Shown: positions 1 through 7,021 of the stretch, piece after piece
Layout of the letters: every line of letters starts with the position of its first letter
Position numbering within the stretch: the first letter of the stretch is position 1
Assembly (NCBI RefSeq): GCF_963677155.1
Contig: NZ_OY781884.1
Coordinates: forward strand, 3,406,501 to 3,470,500
DNA: 64,000 nucleotides
From: an uncultured Draconibacterium sp.
GTDB taxonomy: Bacteria; Bacteroidota; Bacteroidia; Bacteroidales; Prolixibacteraceae
Direction of reading: 5' to 3'
The notes under the pieces: model-generated
What the model was told of the DNA's origin: nothing
The model's database searches: none
What the model saw: only the letters and a program-made list of their open reading frames with translations
Made by a program: the position numbers and the translations under genes

Positions 1-410
1 CAGATTTGTTTGTTAACTTATCCAGTATTCCCGGGATCGGGAAAAAGACAGCAGCTTTTCTTATCATTTTAACCAATGGTTTTCGCGATTTTGACAATTA
101 TCGCCAGGTATCGTCCTTTTGTGTTTTATCACCCACAGAACATTCTTCGGACACCAGCGTAAAAGGTCGTTCACGTATCAGTAAACGGGGCAATCCATAT
201 ATTCGGAATCAATTGTTTATGTGCAGTTTTACTGCCTGCCAGTGTAATGCGCAGTGCCGGTCACTTTATCAACGTTTGGTAAACAAAGGGAAATCGAAAA
301 AACTAGCGCTGATTGCAGTGTGTAATAAGTTAATCAAGCAGGCATTTTCGATTGCAAAATCCGGAATACCATACGATCCGGACTATCGAAGTAGTATTGC
401 CGGTCAATAA
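1..410 (+). CDS. IS110-family transposase, C-terminal part (runs off the left edge)
   Basis: The reading frame is open to base 1, so only the last ~136 residues are visible. The segment has the C-terminal 'transposase 20' pattern of IS110/IS116/IS902 elements: a helix-hairpin-helix-like SIPGIGKKTA near the start, then a Ser-containing stretch (GRSRISKRGNPYIRN) and a basic helix. IS110 transposases are DEDD enzymes of 300-400 residues whose N-terminal catalytic half would lie left of the window; whether the element is intact cannot be seen. It ends about 50 bp before the 3' end of the SIR2-TPR gene, beside the remains of a cassette-type recombination site at 497-511. Some IS110 relatives (IS1111-attC group) are known to insert in such sites. 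Confidence 0.85.
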   Translation, partial: DLFVNLSSIPGIGKKTAAFLIILTNGFRDFDNYRQVSSFCVLSPTEHSSDTSVKGRSRISKRGNPYIRNQLFMCSFTACQCNAQCRSLYQRLVNKGKSKKLALIAVCNKLIKQAFSIAKSGIPYDPDYRSSIAGQ

Positions 411-460
411 TTTTCCTTTTGGAACAGCCCCCCAAAAAACAGGTTGTTTTAAAAGAAAAA

Positions 461-2035
461 TTATGGGTTTTTATTTGGTTTTAAGCTCAGTTCTTTGTTA
501 GCAGTTGTTATTTTATTTATCTCTTTATTACAAAGCTTTATACCTTCCTTATCTTTTATCTCTTTTGCAAGTTGTAGACTACTCTTAAAGTATCGTAATG
601 CTATATCCTTCTTTTCGGGTTTTAATATCCACAAACAACCAAGGTTGTACAAGGAAATTGAATACTCAAATATTTTACCGGACTTATTAAAGTATTTGTA
701 ACTATCTGTGAAATAACTCTTCGCTTTAGCAAAATAATTTTCTTTTTTAGTTTTTTTATAAAGAGATAGATTAATGTGCCCGTTATTATTTTGTATTTGG
801 GCAAGACGATATTTATTACCATCTTTTGCAAAATACTCTGATGCCTTTTCGTAGGCATATAAAGCTTTTTTATATTTCCTTAAAGCTCCTAAAATATGTC
901 CCCAATGATTATAAGATTGCCCTAAACCATAATTATTATTTGTTTCTCCATAATATTTTATTGCATTTTCAAAATTAGTATGCGTCGTGAGCAGTGTTTC
1001 TTTAATAATTTTTCTTTTCAAGTATAAATTATAGTAAATTTCTAAAAGCTGCACATCCATTTCTGCTCTAATATCGTCATCAATATCTTCCGTGGACAGT
1101 ATATCTTCTAATATCTTTTTGGAAATTTTAAAATGACTATTCTTAAAGAATATATTTGATACTATTAGTTCTGGAGTGCCTTTTCTAATGAGTTTAAAAT
1201 CAAAATATTTTTCAATATTAAAATTATAAGATATTGTATTTAAAGTGGATGTAAAAAATTCACTGTGCAGTTTTTGTAAAAAACTGTCTGTATTACAGGT
1301 TAACCAATACCCATCAAACCTCTTAAACAATTTGTGATTGCGTATATCTTTATATTTTATTGTATAGCTCCTTGAATGTTCAATGAATAGAATTTTTATT
1401 TTACTATCAGTAATTGACTCAATTACTGGTGAGATATCGATAAAGTCTGAGCAACTATAGCCCAAAATAATTATATAATTGGTATTTATGTCTTCAAAAA
1501 ACTGTTTTAAAATAGCTTTTCTACCATTTCTCAATTCTTCTTTAAAGATTTGAGACATTGTAGTTCTTATTGTTGCTTTATTAGATATGCTCCCATGAAT
1601 TTTAATAAAATCTATTGAATCCGAATTTTGATCAAATGACCGAAACTTACTTTCTCTATCAATGATGTTTAGTTTATTTTTTAATTCGCTTTTTTCAATT
1701 AGTAAATCAAAATTTGTTGTCATGAGCTTCCTCAGCAAATCATATCTGTATAATTTCCATACAAGTTGGTGAAAATGATTTGGTTGTCCTTCTTTAAAAA
1801 TATCTAAGAATTTAGTAATGTCAATATATTTAGAAAACTCTTCCATGAACAATTCAAATGGATAGTTTAATTTGATAATTTGTTCTGAATATTGACCTAA
1901 GTTTATTGTTTCAAGGATTTTTCTTTCAATTGTATGAACTGTTGGTATCCCTGAATTAAACGACATTCCTGCTCCGAAGAATAATCCAATGTTCCCATTT
2001 TTTAATTCTTCCAAAATATGAATTAGTTGACTCAT
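461..2035 (-). CDS. SIR2-like domain protein with C-terminal TPR repeats; candidate anti-phage effector
   Basis: 524 residues. The N-terminal ~250 residues are a SIR2-like NAD-binding domain: FFGAGMS (19-25), TTNFD (106-110), KIHGSI (145-150, with the usual catalytic-type His147) and GYSCSDF (192-198). These are the marks of the SIR2_2 type found in prokaryotic defence proteins rather than of true sirtuin deacetylases. From about 330 to 500 there are helical repeats of TPR type (for example NNYGLGQSYNHWGHILGALR and the two copies after it). In characterised relatives (Thoeris ThsA, DSR proteins, SIR2-APAZ, SIR2-HerA) the domain depletes NAD on phage infection; here that is inference. There is no adjoining partner gene, so it may act alone. 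The gene is AT-rich and flanked by inverted repeats (497-511 and 2048-2062), as in a mobile cassette. Its last codons run into the left copy, so the original stop may have been lost. Confidence 0.8.
   Translation of the reverse strand: MSQLIHILEELKNGNIGLFFGAGMSFNSGIPTVHTIERKILETINLGQYSEQIIKLNYPFELFMEEFSKYIDITKFLDIFKEGQPNHFHQLVWKLYRYDLLRKLMTTNFDLLIEKSELKNKLNIIDRESKFRSFDQNSDSIDFIKIHGSISNKATIRTTMSQIFKEELRNGRKAILKQFFEDINTNYIIILGYSCSDFIDISPVIESITDSKIKILFIEHSRSYTIKYKDIRNHKLFKRFDGYWLTCNTDSFLQKLHSEFFTSTLNTISYNFNIEKYFDFKLIRKGTPELIVSNIFFKNSHFKISKKILEDILSTEDIDDDIRAEMDVQLLEIYYNLYLKRKIIKETLLTTHTNFENAIKYYGETNNNYGLGQSYNHWGHILGALRKYKKALYAYEKASEYFAKDGNKYRLAQIQNNNGHINLSLYKKTKKENYFAKAKSYFTDSYKYFNKSGKIFEYSISLYNLGCLWILKPEKKDIALRYFKSSLQLAKEIKDKEGIKLCNKEINKITTANKELSLKPNKNP
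497..511. repeat. Left copy of cassette-end inverted repeat (truncated attC-like site)
   Basis: GTTAGCAGTTGTTAT here is the inverted copy of ATAATAACTGCTAAC at 2048-2062 (14 of 15 bases match). The two copies enclose the SIR2-TPR gene. In integron cassettes the inverse core at the 3' end of a cassette complements the core at its 5' end; this pair obeys that rule. The remainder of an attC-like fold is not visible to the left, where the IS110-type transposase begins. Confidence 0.6.
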
Positions 2036-2054
2036 TGAGACTGTTTTATAATAA

Positions 2055-2193
2055 CTGCTAACGGTTGGTACATGTTGTCGGGGCGGATTTCGGAGAGCGT
2101 TCCTGTCCGAAGGACACGGAACTGCGATGCGAGAATCCGCAGTTGGCGTACCACTGTACCCCGCACTGCAATATGTACTGTGTTGTGTGCCGT
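2055..2193 (-). repeat. attC-like folded intergenic element A
   Basis: About 139 bp that fold back on themselves: GTACATGTTG (2068-2077) pairs with CAATATGTAC (2169-2178, one G-T), GGGG (2080-2083) with CCCC (2159-2162), GCGGATT (2083-2089) with AATCCGC (2134-2140), and a terminal hairpin GTTCCTGTCC/GGACACGGAAC (2099-2122). On the minus strand, which is the direction of the genes, it starts with GGCACACAAC and ends with GTTAGCAG. Nested imperfect arms with unpaired bases and AAC/GTT ends are the design of integron attC sites. The core bases depart from the classic GTTRRRY consensus, hence 'attC-like'. Confidence 0.6.
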
Positions 2194-2196
2194 TTT

Positions 2197-2583
2197 TTAT
2201 TCTTTATTTAACTCATTCAAATATTTCGTAATTCCTATTAATCTTTGGTTTGTCCAAAATATATAAGTTTTATGATAGTCTGAGTCAGTTCGTTTCTTTA
2301 AGAAAGGGGCATCAAATGTGATGTTGTCTCTAGCTTCGGTAAAAAGATTATAAAACCATCTGAAGAATGGATTTTTTATTCTTTTAACTTCATATTTTAG
2401 TCCTTGTTGTGCAAGTTCGGTTGTTGTGTCATTAAAGTCCAGATTGATTATTTCGATGAAATTTGTTGCACATCTTTTCTTAAAGTCTGTCACCTCGTCG
2501 AGATTTACAGAATCCTTGTTTAAAAGACCGTCTGAATCCTTTACTAAAACCTTTAATTCAGATATGCTTTTACTAATTGTCAT
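2197..2583 (-). CDS. Hypothetical soluble protein, second gene of a two-gene cassette
   Basis: 128 residues, no signal peptide or membrane segment, mostly helical and charged. I recognise no family. It starts at ATG 2583, overlapping the end of the preceding membrane-protein gene by 11 bp, so the two are probably translated together and their products may interact. The pair is enclosed by perfect 10-bp inverted repeats, GTTGTGTGCC (2182-2191) and GGCACACAAC (3132-3141), and so looks like one mobile unit. The stop lies about 5 bp from attC-like element A. Conserved features are a Trp/Phe-rich patch (NPFFRWFYNLF) and a C-terminal IFWTNQRLIG segment. Confidence 0.65.
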   Translation of the reverse strand: MTISKSISELKVLVKDSDGLLNKDSVNLDEVTDFKKRCATNFIEIINLDFNDTTTELAQQGLKYEVKRIKNPFFRWFYNLFTEARDNITFDAPFLKKRTDSDYHKTYIFWTNQRLIGITKYLNELNKE

Positions 2584-3094
2584 TTTCTTTGATAATCTTT
2601 TTTACATCTAAGTTTAACACAATACTATTATCCAGACACCAAAGCTTTAAATCATTTTGTAACTGTTTGTCGTATAGGTCGTCAAATCGAATATGGCTAT
2701 TATCTTTTAGCTTTATTTGGTAATAATTAGAATGTACATCCACATCTCCTCCTATAAATGCAGCTGCTGGTCGAAACTCTGTTTTTATCTCATGGACTAA
2801 ATCAATACTCTCTATAGAACTGGCATTTATATTGTTCTTTTTATATCCGTTTACCATTTTCCCCAAACAGATATAATTTTTAAATATTGAAATAGGTTTT
2901 GTTGTTTTGAGTGTCCGATAACCAAGGTATGCAAATGAAAAGAACAGAAGAGATAAAAGCAAGTTCTTTGGAAAAGTTGAGATGCCTAATAGCATTAGAA
3001 GTCCAAAAACAACAAGAACTCCTGCAACGGTGAAGTGCTTGTAGTTATTATAAAACTTAAGCTGATGATATGTTATTGAGTTATTCCTTTTCAT
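2573..3094 (-). CDS. Hypothetical two-helix membrane protein with PH-like cytoplasmic part
   Basis: 173 residues. Two adjacent hydrophobic helices (about 22-40 and 44-60) form a hairpin; the remaining ~110 residues alternate hydrophobic and charged positions in a beta-rich pattern (YICLGKMVNGYKK, then SIESIDLVHEIK and YYQIKLKDNSHIRFDD), which resembles bacterial PH-like domains that follow a membrane hairpin. That similarity is by eye only. It is the first gene of a coupled pair with the 128-residue protein and lies between attC-like elements B and A, on the same strand as all other genes of the segment. Role unknown. Confidence 0.65.
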   Translation of the reverse strand: MKRNNSITYHQLKFYNNYKHFTVAGVLVVFGLLMLLGISTFPKNLLLSLLFFSFAYLGYRTLKTTKPISIFKNYICLGKMVNGYKKNNINASSIESIDLVHEIKTEFRPAAAFIGGDVDVHSNYYQIKLKDNSHIRFDDLYDKQLQNDLKLWCLDNSIVLNLDVKKIIKENDN

Positions 3095-3130
3095 TCTGGT
3101 TTTTCATCTTTGAAATACGCTGTTTTAAAA

Positions 3131-3334
3131 TGGCACACAACGGTGAACTGTATGGTGCGTAGGGCTTAGAAATCACAAACTTTTCAAGCCGCTAAGTAGC
3201 CGAAGCGCAGGTTTGACACTTGTTATATTATATGGATTCGCCGTCGAAACTGCGTTTCGGCGGTGCTGTAGAAAGCACCCAAGCCTCAAATACCCACTTC
3301 ACGCCCTATGCACTATAACAGATTGTTAGCCACT
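3131..3334 (-). repeat. attC-like folded intergenic element B
   Basis: About 204 bp with complementary ends: ACTGTATGGTGCGTAGGGC (left, ending 3165) against GCCCTATGCACTATAACAG (right, starting 3303), with one unpaired base and two mismatches. Inside are hairpins at 3241-3262 (CCGTCGAAAC against GTTTCGGCGG) and 3262-3279 (GGTGCT against AGCACC). On the minus strand it starts with GTGGCTAAC and ends with GTTGTGTGCC. That last 10-mer is the exact complement of the start of element A, which is what the cassette model predicts for the two genes between them. Confidence 0.6.
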
Positions 3335-3342
3335 GGCATTAT

Positions 3343-4296
3343 TTATGATATCCATTCTGATATAACTGAAATTTTTAATTTATTATCTTTTAATAATTCT
3401 AATTTATATGTGGCTCCGTTTCCAGCTAAAGGAGCAAATTGACATCCTGCATCTAAAAATCCAATTTTGTCATTACTTAATAAGATTATCCAGCATTTAT
3501 CTCGTGAAAAAACTTCAAAATCCTTTAAACTGGGTTCTTTCTCAAAATCTAAGTCTTGTATGTTTTTTATTGGATTAATTAATGTGATAGTGTGTGAATC
3601 GTATTCTGAATAATTCTCTGAATATTGGTTAATATCGAAATTTCGTTTCCATCTTACAAGTTGACTTTTATGATATGCAAGTTCCTTTTTATTATAAAAT
3701 TTACTATTTAATTCACCTAAAGTCCACATTATTTTATAACAACTTTCGTGATAATCCTCATAACACTCAATAATGGGTGGCGTTCCTTTAAAATATTGAA
3801 AGAACAATGTTATTCTTGATGGATAATTTTCTTTTACAAAATCAGCTTTTAGATTTAATGTTTTATACGCTTTAATGAGGTTTTCTTCGGCAGAATCTGG
3901 CTTTTGTTTAAGAATGCTAATAATTAATTTGTCATCAAGAATTGGAATATTTCCATATTTATTCGGTTCGCTTTTAATTACTTCATCAAGTTGTGTTTCT
4001 AAAAATTTTTCTGTTTTATCTTTGAGTGATTTATTATTCCAATTATGAGCCATTTGATTAAAGAAATATTCTGTTTTTGAATATCTTTCGTATTTTATTA
4101 CGTAATCTAATAAGTTAATAGCAATTGTACTATCAATCTTGTAAATTGGTAATCCTCTCGATAAAATCAATGCAGAATCAATTCCATATTTTTCAGCAAT
4201 AGGAACCAAGTTGTTGATGTTTATTTTCTCAATTCCATAAACTTGAATTGTAAACATTAAAATTATTAAACTCAATATTTTCTTAAATGTTCTCAT
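3343..4296 (-). CDS. Hypothetical secreted protein
   Basis: 317 residues from the chosen ATG (4296). The frame opens 27 bp earlier, but a perfect TAnnTTTG box at 4330-4337 would put transcription start at about 4323, on that first ATG, and the later ATG gives a clean signal peptide (MRTFKKILSLIILMFTIQVYG). The rest is helical at first (about 25-200) and then strand-rich with SRDKCWIILLSNDKIGFL near the end. I do not recognise the family. It lies directly before attC-like element B on the gene strand, so it would be the first cassette of the array, but I did not find the matching core on its 5' side. Confidence 0.65.
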   Translation of the reverse strand: MRTFKKILSLIILMFTIQVYGIEKININNLVPIAEKYGIDSALILSRGLPIYKIDSTIAINLLDYVIKYERYSKTEYFFNQMAHNWNNKSLKDKTEKFLETQLDEVIKSEPNKYGNIPILDDKLIISILKQKPDSAEENLIKAYKTLNLKADFVKENYPSRITLFFQYFKGTPPIIECYEDYHESCYKIMWTLGELNSKFYNKKELAYHKSQLVRWKRNFDINQYSENYSEYDSHTITLINPIKNIQDLDFEKEPSLKDFEVFSRDKCWIILLSNDKIGFLDAGCQFAPLAGNGATYKLELLKDNKLKISVISEWIS

Positions 4297-4329
4297 CTTC
4301 TTTTGCTGTTCGTTAAGGCACATAGTTTA

Positions 4330-4337
4330 CAAAGTTA
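4330..4337 (-). promoter_or_regulatory. Candidate -7 box (TAACTTTG) for the secreted-protein gene
   Basis: On the minus strand the bases read TAACTTTG, a full match to the Bacteroidota -7 consensus TAnnTTTG. No TTG is found 19-21 nt upstream, so support is partial. It favours the ATG at 4296 over the one at 4323. Confidence 0.35.
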
Positions 4338-4465
4338 AAGTCACATCCTTTACACTATTTTCGGACTTAACCTTGTTGATGATTCTTTATAAGTTAAATC
4401 ATTTTGATTAAAGTATCCTAAAAGTACATTTCTGAAAAATACCTTCCCTAAGAACATTTTTTAGC

Positions 4466-4810
4466 TTAAAAATCCCGTAATCGTGGCTTTTTTTGCTTCC
4501 TGGATTCAATATGAACCATAACGTTTAATTGTATGTTTCGTACCGGTTTGCGGGATGGCCCCTTTTCATAAAAAAGGGAAAAAATGCGCGGGAAACCGGC
4601 TCCGGGGAATTTAGTGGCCAGTTCGCGAAAAAAGTTGTATTGTAGAAAATCACTCAGGTCGGCCAACTTTTGCACCTGTAGGGTAGGTCGGTGTAACATG
4701 CCGTTAACCGAAGTGGGGTGCATATTTAGTGCACGGGCAATGTCGGCACCGTTCACGTTTCGGCTTTTTATTACCCTTTTTACGATCGGAAGTACTGAAA
4801 TCTTCTCCAT
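4466..4810 (-). CDS. Small helix-turn-helix DNA-binding protein
   Basis: 114 residues. The N-terminal 60 residues resemble an Xre-type helix-turn-helix: NVNGADIARALNMHPTSVNG gives the two helices, followed by a third (LADLSDFLQYNFFRELA). The C-terminal half is basic (ESRKQKKPRLRDF at the end) and of unknown structure. Small solo regulators of this look are common in Bacteroidota. It is transcribed towards the accessory segment from an otherwise empty upstream region that holds two hairpins, and its targets cannot be told from the sequence. Confidence 0.65.
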   Translation of the reverse strand: MEKISVLPIVKRVIKSRNVNGADIARALNMHPTSVNGMLHRPTLQVQKLADLSDFLQYNFFRELATKFPGAGFPRIFSLFYEKGPSRKPVRNIQLNVMVHIESRKQKKPRLRDF

Positions 4811-4900
4811 AAGTATTAAGTTGATTGTTTATGCCTATTAATATATGAAAAAAACATAAATAAGTAAGTATAAAACATTTAATGCTGTGTTATAAGATTT

Positions 4901-4927
4901 TGTTTCGAGGCTAATAGCCTCGAAACA
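4901..4927. repeat. Perfect 12-bp hairpin
   Basis: TGTTTCGAGGCT, three-base loop AAT, AGCCTCGAAACA: 12 of 12 pairs. Neither side has a T-run, so it is not a standard intrinsic terminator. The core AGCCTCGA recurs at 4978-4985. Confidence 0.75.
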
Positions 4928-5007
4928 GAAATAAAATACATTGATAAATAGGTGAAAAACATAAAAGAGGAAGTAAATAGCCTCGATGATGAACTAAAAA
5001 ACCTTTA

Positions 5008-5044
5008 ATTTGTAGTTCAGAAGTACTCCTTTTGAACTACAAAT
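5008..5044. repeat. Perfect 12-bp inverted repeat with 13-base loop
   Basis: ATTTGTAGTTCA (5008-5019) and TGAACTACAAAT (5033-5044) are exact complements. It could be an operator for a dimeric regulator, such as the HTH protein next door, or an RNA hairpin; the sequence does not decide. Confidence 0.7.
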
Positions 5045-5180
5045 GCTTCATTTTTCTTTCCAGTCCAACAAAAATCATATTAAAATTACAGGGCAGAAAT
5101 TAAAAACTGGAAGAGCGATTCTTTTATCCCAACTGCATCTTTTATATTTAAGGTGAATTACAAAAAGCAAAACCATCTGC

Positions 5181-6206
5181 ATGAAAGCACTTTTGTTTCT
5201 ATCTCTGATCCTGTTTTTGGAAGCCTGTACACAGGAGTCCGAACCTGTTTTAACCACTGTTGCCGGAGCTTCGGATACTACTTTGCTGGTAGAACCTTTT
5301 GGCATGTGTCCCGACGGCAATGGCAATTTCTTTATTGCCGATGTGGGTAAACATTGTATTAGCCGCGTAACTTCCGATGGAGAAGTAAAAGTGTTTGCCG
5401 GAACTGAAAAGCCGGGAGCTGCTGACGGTGATCTCGAAACTGCCGGTTTTAACAGTCCATCTGGACTGTGTTTTGATAAAAACGGCAACATTTATGTAGC
5501 CGGATTTGGCGGGCAAAACGTTCGGAAGATAACGCCCGATGGAGCGGTTACAACTGTTGCCGGAACAGGTGAAGAAGGTTATCTGGATGGTTCTGCCGGT
5601 GAAGCGCTTTTTAGTTCGCCACGTGGTATTTGTATCGATTCAAAAGGAAACCTATTTGTGGCCGATTGCTGGAACCACCGTATTCGCAAAATATCTCCCG
5701 ACGGAATGGTAAGTACTTTTGCCGGAGGTGGCAAACGGGGCGAGTTGGTGGTAAACGACTGGAAAGATGGTCCCGACACCACTGCTCGTTTTGATGCTCC
5801 ATGTGGACTGGCGATCGATGCACACGACAACATTTTTGTGGCTGATGCCAATAATAACAGTATTCGAAAAATTACACCCGATGGAATGGTAACAACCCTG
5901 GCCGGAACCGACCACCGCAAAGGTCTTGCTGACGGGACAAAAGAAGAGGCAATTCTGAATGTGCCCACAGAACTATATGCTGCTCCCGACGGAACGATTT
6001 ATTTCTCCGACACTTATAACCACTGCATCCGAAAAATTACCCCCGACGAGCAGGTGATAACACTTGTAGGAACCGGAGAAGAAGGATTTACAGCGCAAGA
6101 GCCGTTGGAATCTTTACTTAGTAATCCGCGTGGAATTTGTGTTTATAACGGTTTCCTTTATTTTGTCGAAATGGGGAATCATACGCTTCGCAAGTTGAAG
6201 CTCTAA
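5181..6206 (+). CDS. NHL-repeat lipoprotein (six-bladed beta-propeller)
   Basis: 341 residues. A lipoprotein signal peptide ends in LEAC, Cys16 being the lipidated residue, so the protein is anchored in the cell envelope. The rest is a run of about six NHL blades, each with a G-[IL]-x-x-D-x-x-G-[NT]-[IL]-[YF]-[VF]-[AS]-D pattern followed by a basic [IV]RK[IV] end, for example NIYVAGFGGQNVRKI and NLFVADCWNHRIRKI. NHL propellers usually bind proteins, glycans or nucleic acids rather than catalyse; the ligand here is unknown. It stands alone, with the Crp-like gene convergent downstream. Confidence 0.85.
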   Translation: MKALLFLSLILFLEACTQESEPVLTTVAGASDTTLLVEPFGMCPDGNGNFFIADVGKHCISRVTSDGEVKVFAGTEKPGAADGDLETAGFNSPSGLCFDKNGNIYVAGFGGQNVRKITPDGAVTTVAGTGEEGYLDGSAGEALFSSPRGICIDSKGNLFVADCWNHRIRKISPDGMVSTFAGGGKRGELVVNDWKDGPDTTARFDAPCGLAIDAHDNIFVADANNNSIRKITPDGMVTTLAGTDHRKGLADGTKEEAILNVPTELYAAPDGTIYFSDTYNHCIRKITPDEQVITLVGTGEEGFTAQEPLESLLSNPRGICVYNGFLYFVEMGNHTLRKLKL

Positions 6207-6284
6207 CTACACCTCTATATAATAAATCGATTTGTAGTCGAGTTTTTTAGCACCAATCCGGTCGTAAAAATCCATGGTACTTTT

Positions 6285-6863
6285 TTACAATTTCCCGGCT
6301 CTCACGCGGCTAAGCGACTCCGGTGTCATTAGCAGGTAGGAGGCAATATGGTTTACCGAGGCACGTTTGGCAGCATCGGGGTATTCGCGCAGAAAACGCT
6401 TGTAGCGTTCCTGGGCAGTTTCGAAACGCCACGAGTCGGCTTTTTCTTGCGATACAATCAACGATCCCTCTAAAATCTTTCGCAGTAATGTAGCCAGTTG
6501 CGGATGTTTTTGTGCCAGTTTAATGAATTCTTCGTAGGGCATTAAAAAGATTGTGCTGTCTTCAAGAGACTGAACCAGTATCGACGATGGTTTTTGAAGG
6601 AACAAACTGTTAATACAAAGGGCACCCTGGTTTTCGCAGGCAAAATGTTCGGTAACTTCGCGGCCGTCTTTGTAGTAAAATTGCCGCAGCATGCCTTTTC
6701 CAACCCAATAAATATCGTGCGCAACATCGCCTTCTTTTAGCAGGAACTCACCCTTTTTTAATTTTTTCTCTTTCAAAATAGAGCTAAGCAATTCTTGTTC
6801 TTTCTGATCGAGCGGATGAAAATACTCCGCAATCATGTGCACTATCTTCCTGGCTTCATTCAT
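6285..6863 (-). CDS. Crp/Fnr-family transcription regulator
   Basis: 192 residues from ATG 6863 (another in-frame ATG lies at 6893). The N-terminal cyclic-nucleotide-binding fold is clear: LKKGEFLLKEGDVAHDIYWVGKG, then YYKDGREVTEHFA, as in Bacteroidota Crp-like proteins. The C-terminus has a short helix-turn-helix (VNHIASYLLMTPESLSRVR). The effector residues of true Crp are not present, so the ligand is unknown. A TAAATTTG box on the minus strand (6872-6879) lies just in front of ATG 6863, which favours that start. It is divergent from the beta-glucosidase gene and shares its 130-bp upstream region, so it may regulate it. Confidence 0.85.
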   Translation of the reverse strand: MNEARKIVHMIAEYFHPLDQKEQELLSSILKEKKLKKGEFLLKEGDVAHDIYWVGKGMLRQFYYKDGREVTEHFACENQGALCINSLFLQKPSSILVQSLEDSTIFLMPYEEFIKLAQKHPQLATLLRKILEGSLIVSQEKADSWRFETAQERYKRFLREYPDAAKRASVNHIASYLLMTPESLSRVRAGKL

Positions 6864-6961
6864 ACGGGAAACAAATTTAACAAAGAATGGCAATGAATAA
6901 AATTAAGTGTTCGTTGGGGTATTTTCTGATATAGATCAAATCGAAAAAGTAAGATTGAATT

Positions 6962-6969
6962 TATTTTTG
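6962..6969 (+). promoter_or_regulatory. Candidate -7 box (TATTTTTG) for the GH3 gene
   Basis: Full match to TAnnTTTG, 53 bp before the start codon. No matching TTG at the right distance upstream, so it may need an activator. Confidence 0.35.
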
Positions 6970-7021
6970 GCGAAAGAAGGTTTGACGCAATAATTTATTT
7001 AATCAATAAGAACTAAAACAG

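Larger units (their letters stand above)
4811..5180. other. Gene-free interval with two strong hairpins
   Basis: 370 bp between divergent genes. No convincing open frame. It contains the perfect hairpins at 4901-4927 and 5008-5044, described separately, and AT-rich spacer. TATATTTA at about 5143-5150 is a 7/8 match to the -7 box and could serve the NHL lipoprotein gene. Confidence 0.6.

Noticed and set aside
4324-4465. 5' core site for the cassette with the secreted protein (expected complement of GTGGCTAAC)
   Set aside because: No such sequence was found, so the array's first boundary remains unproven.
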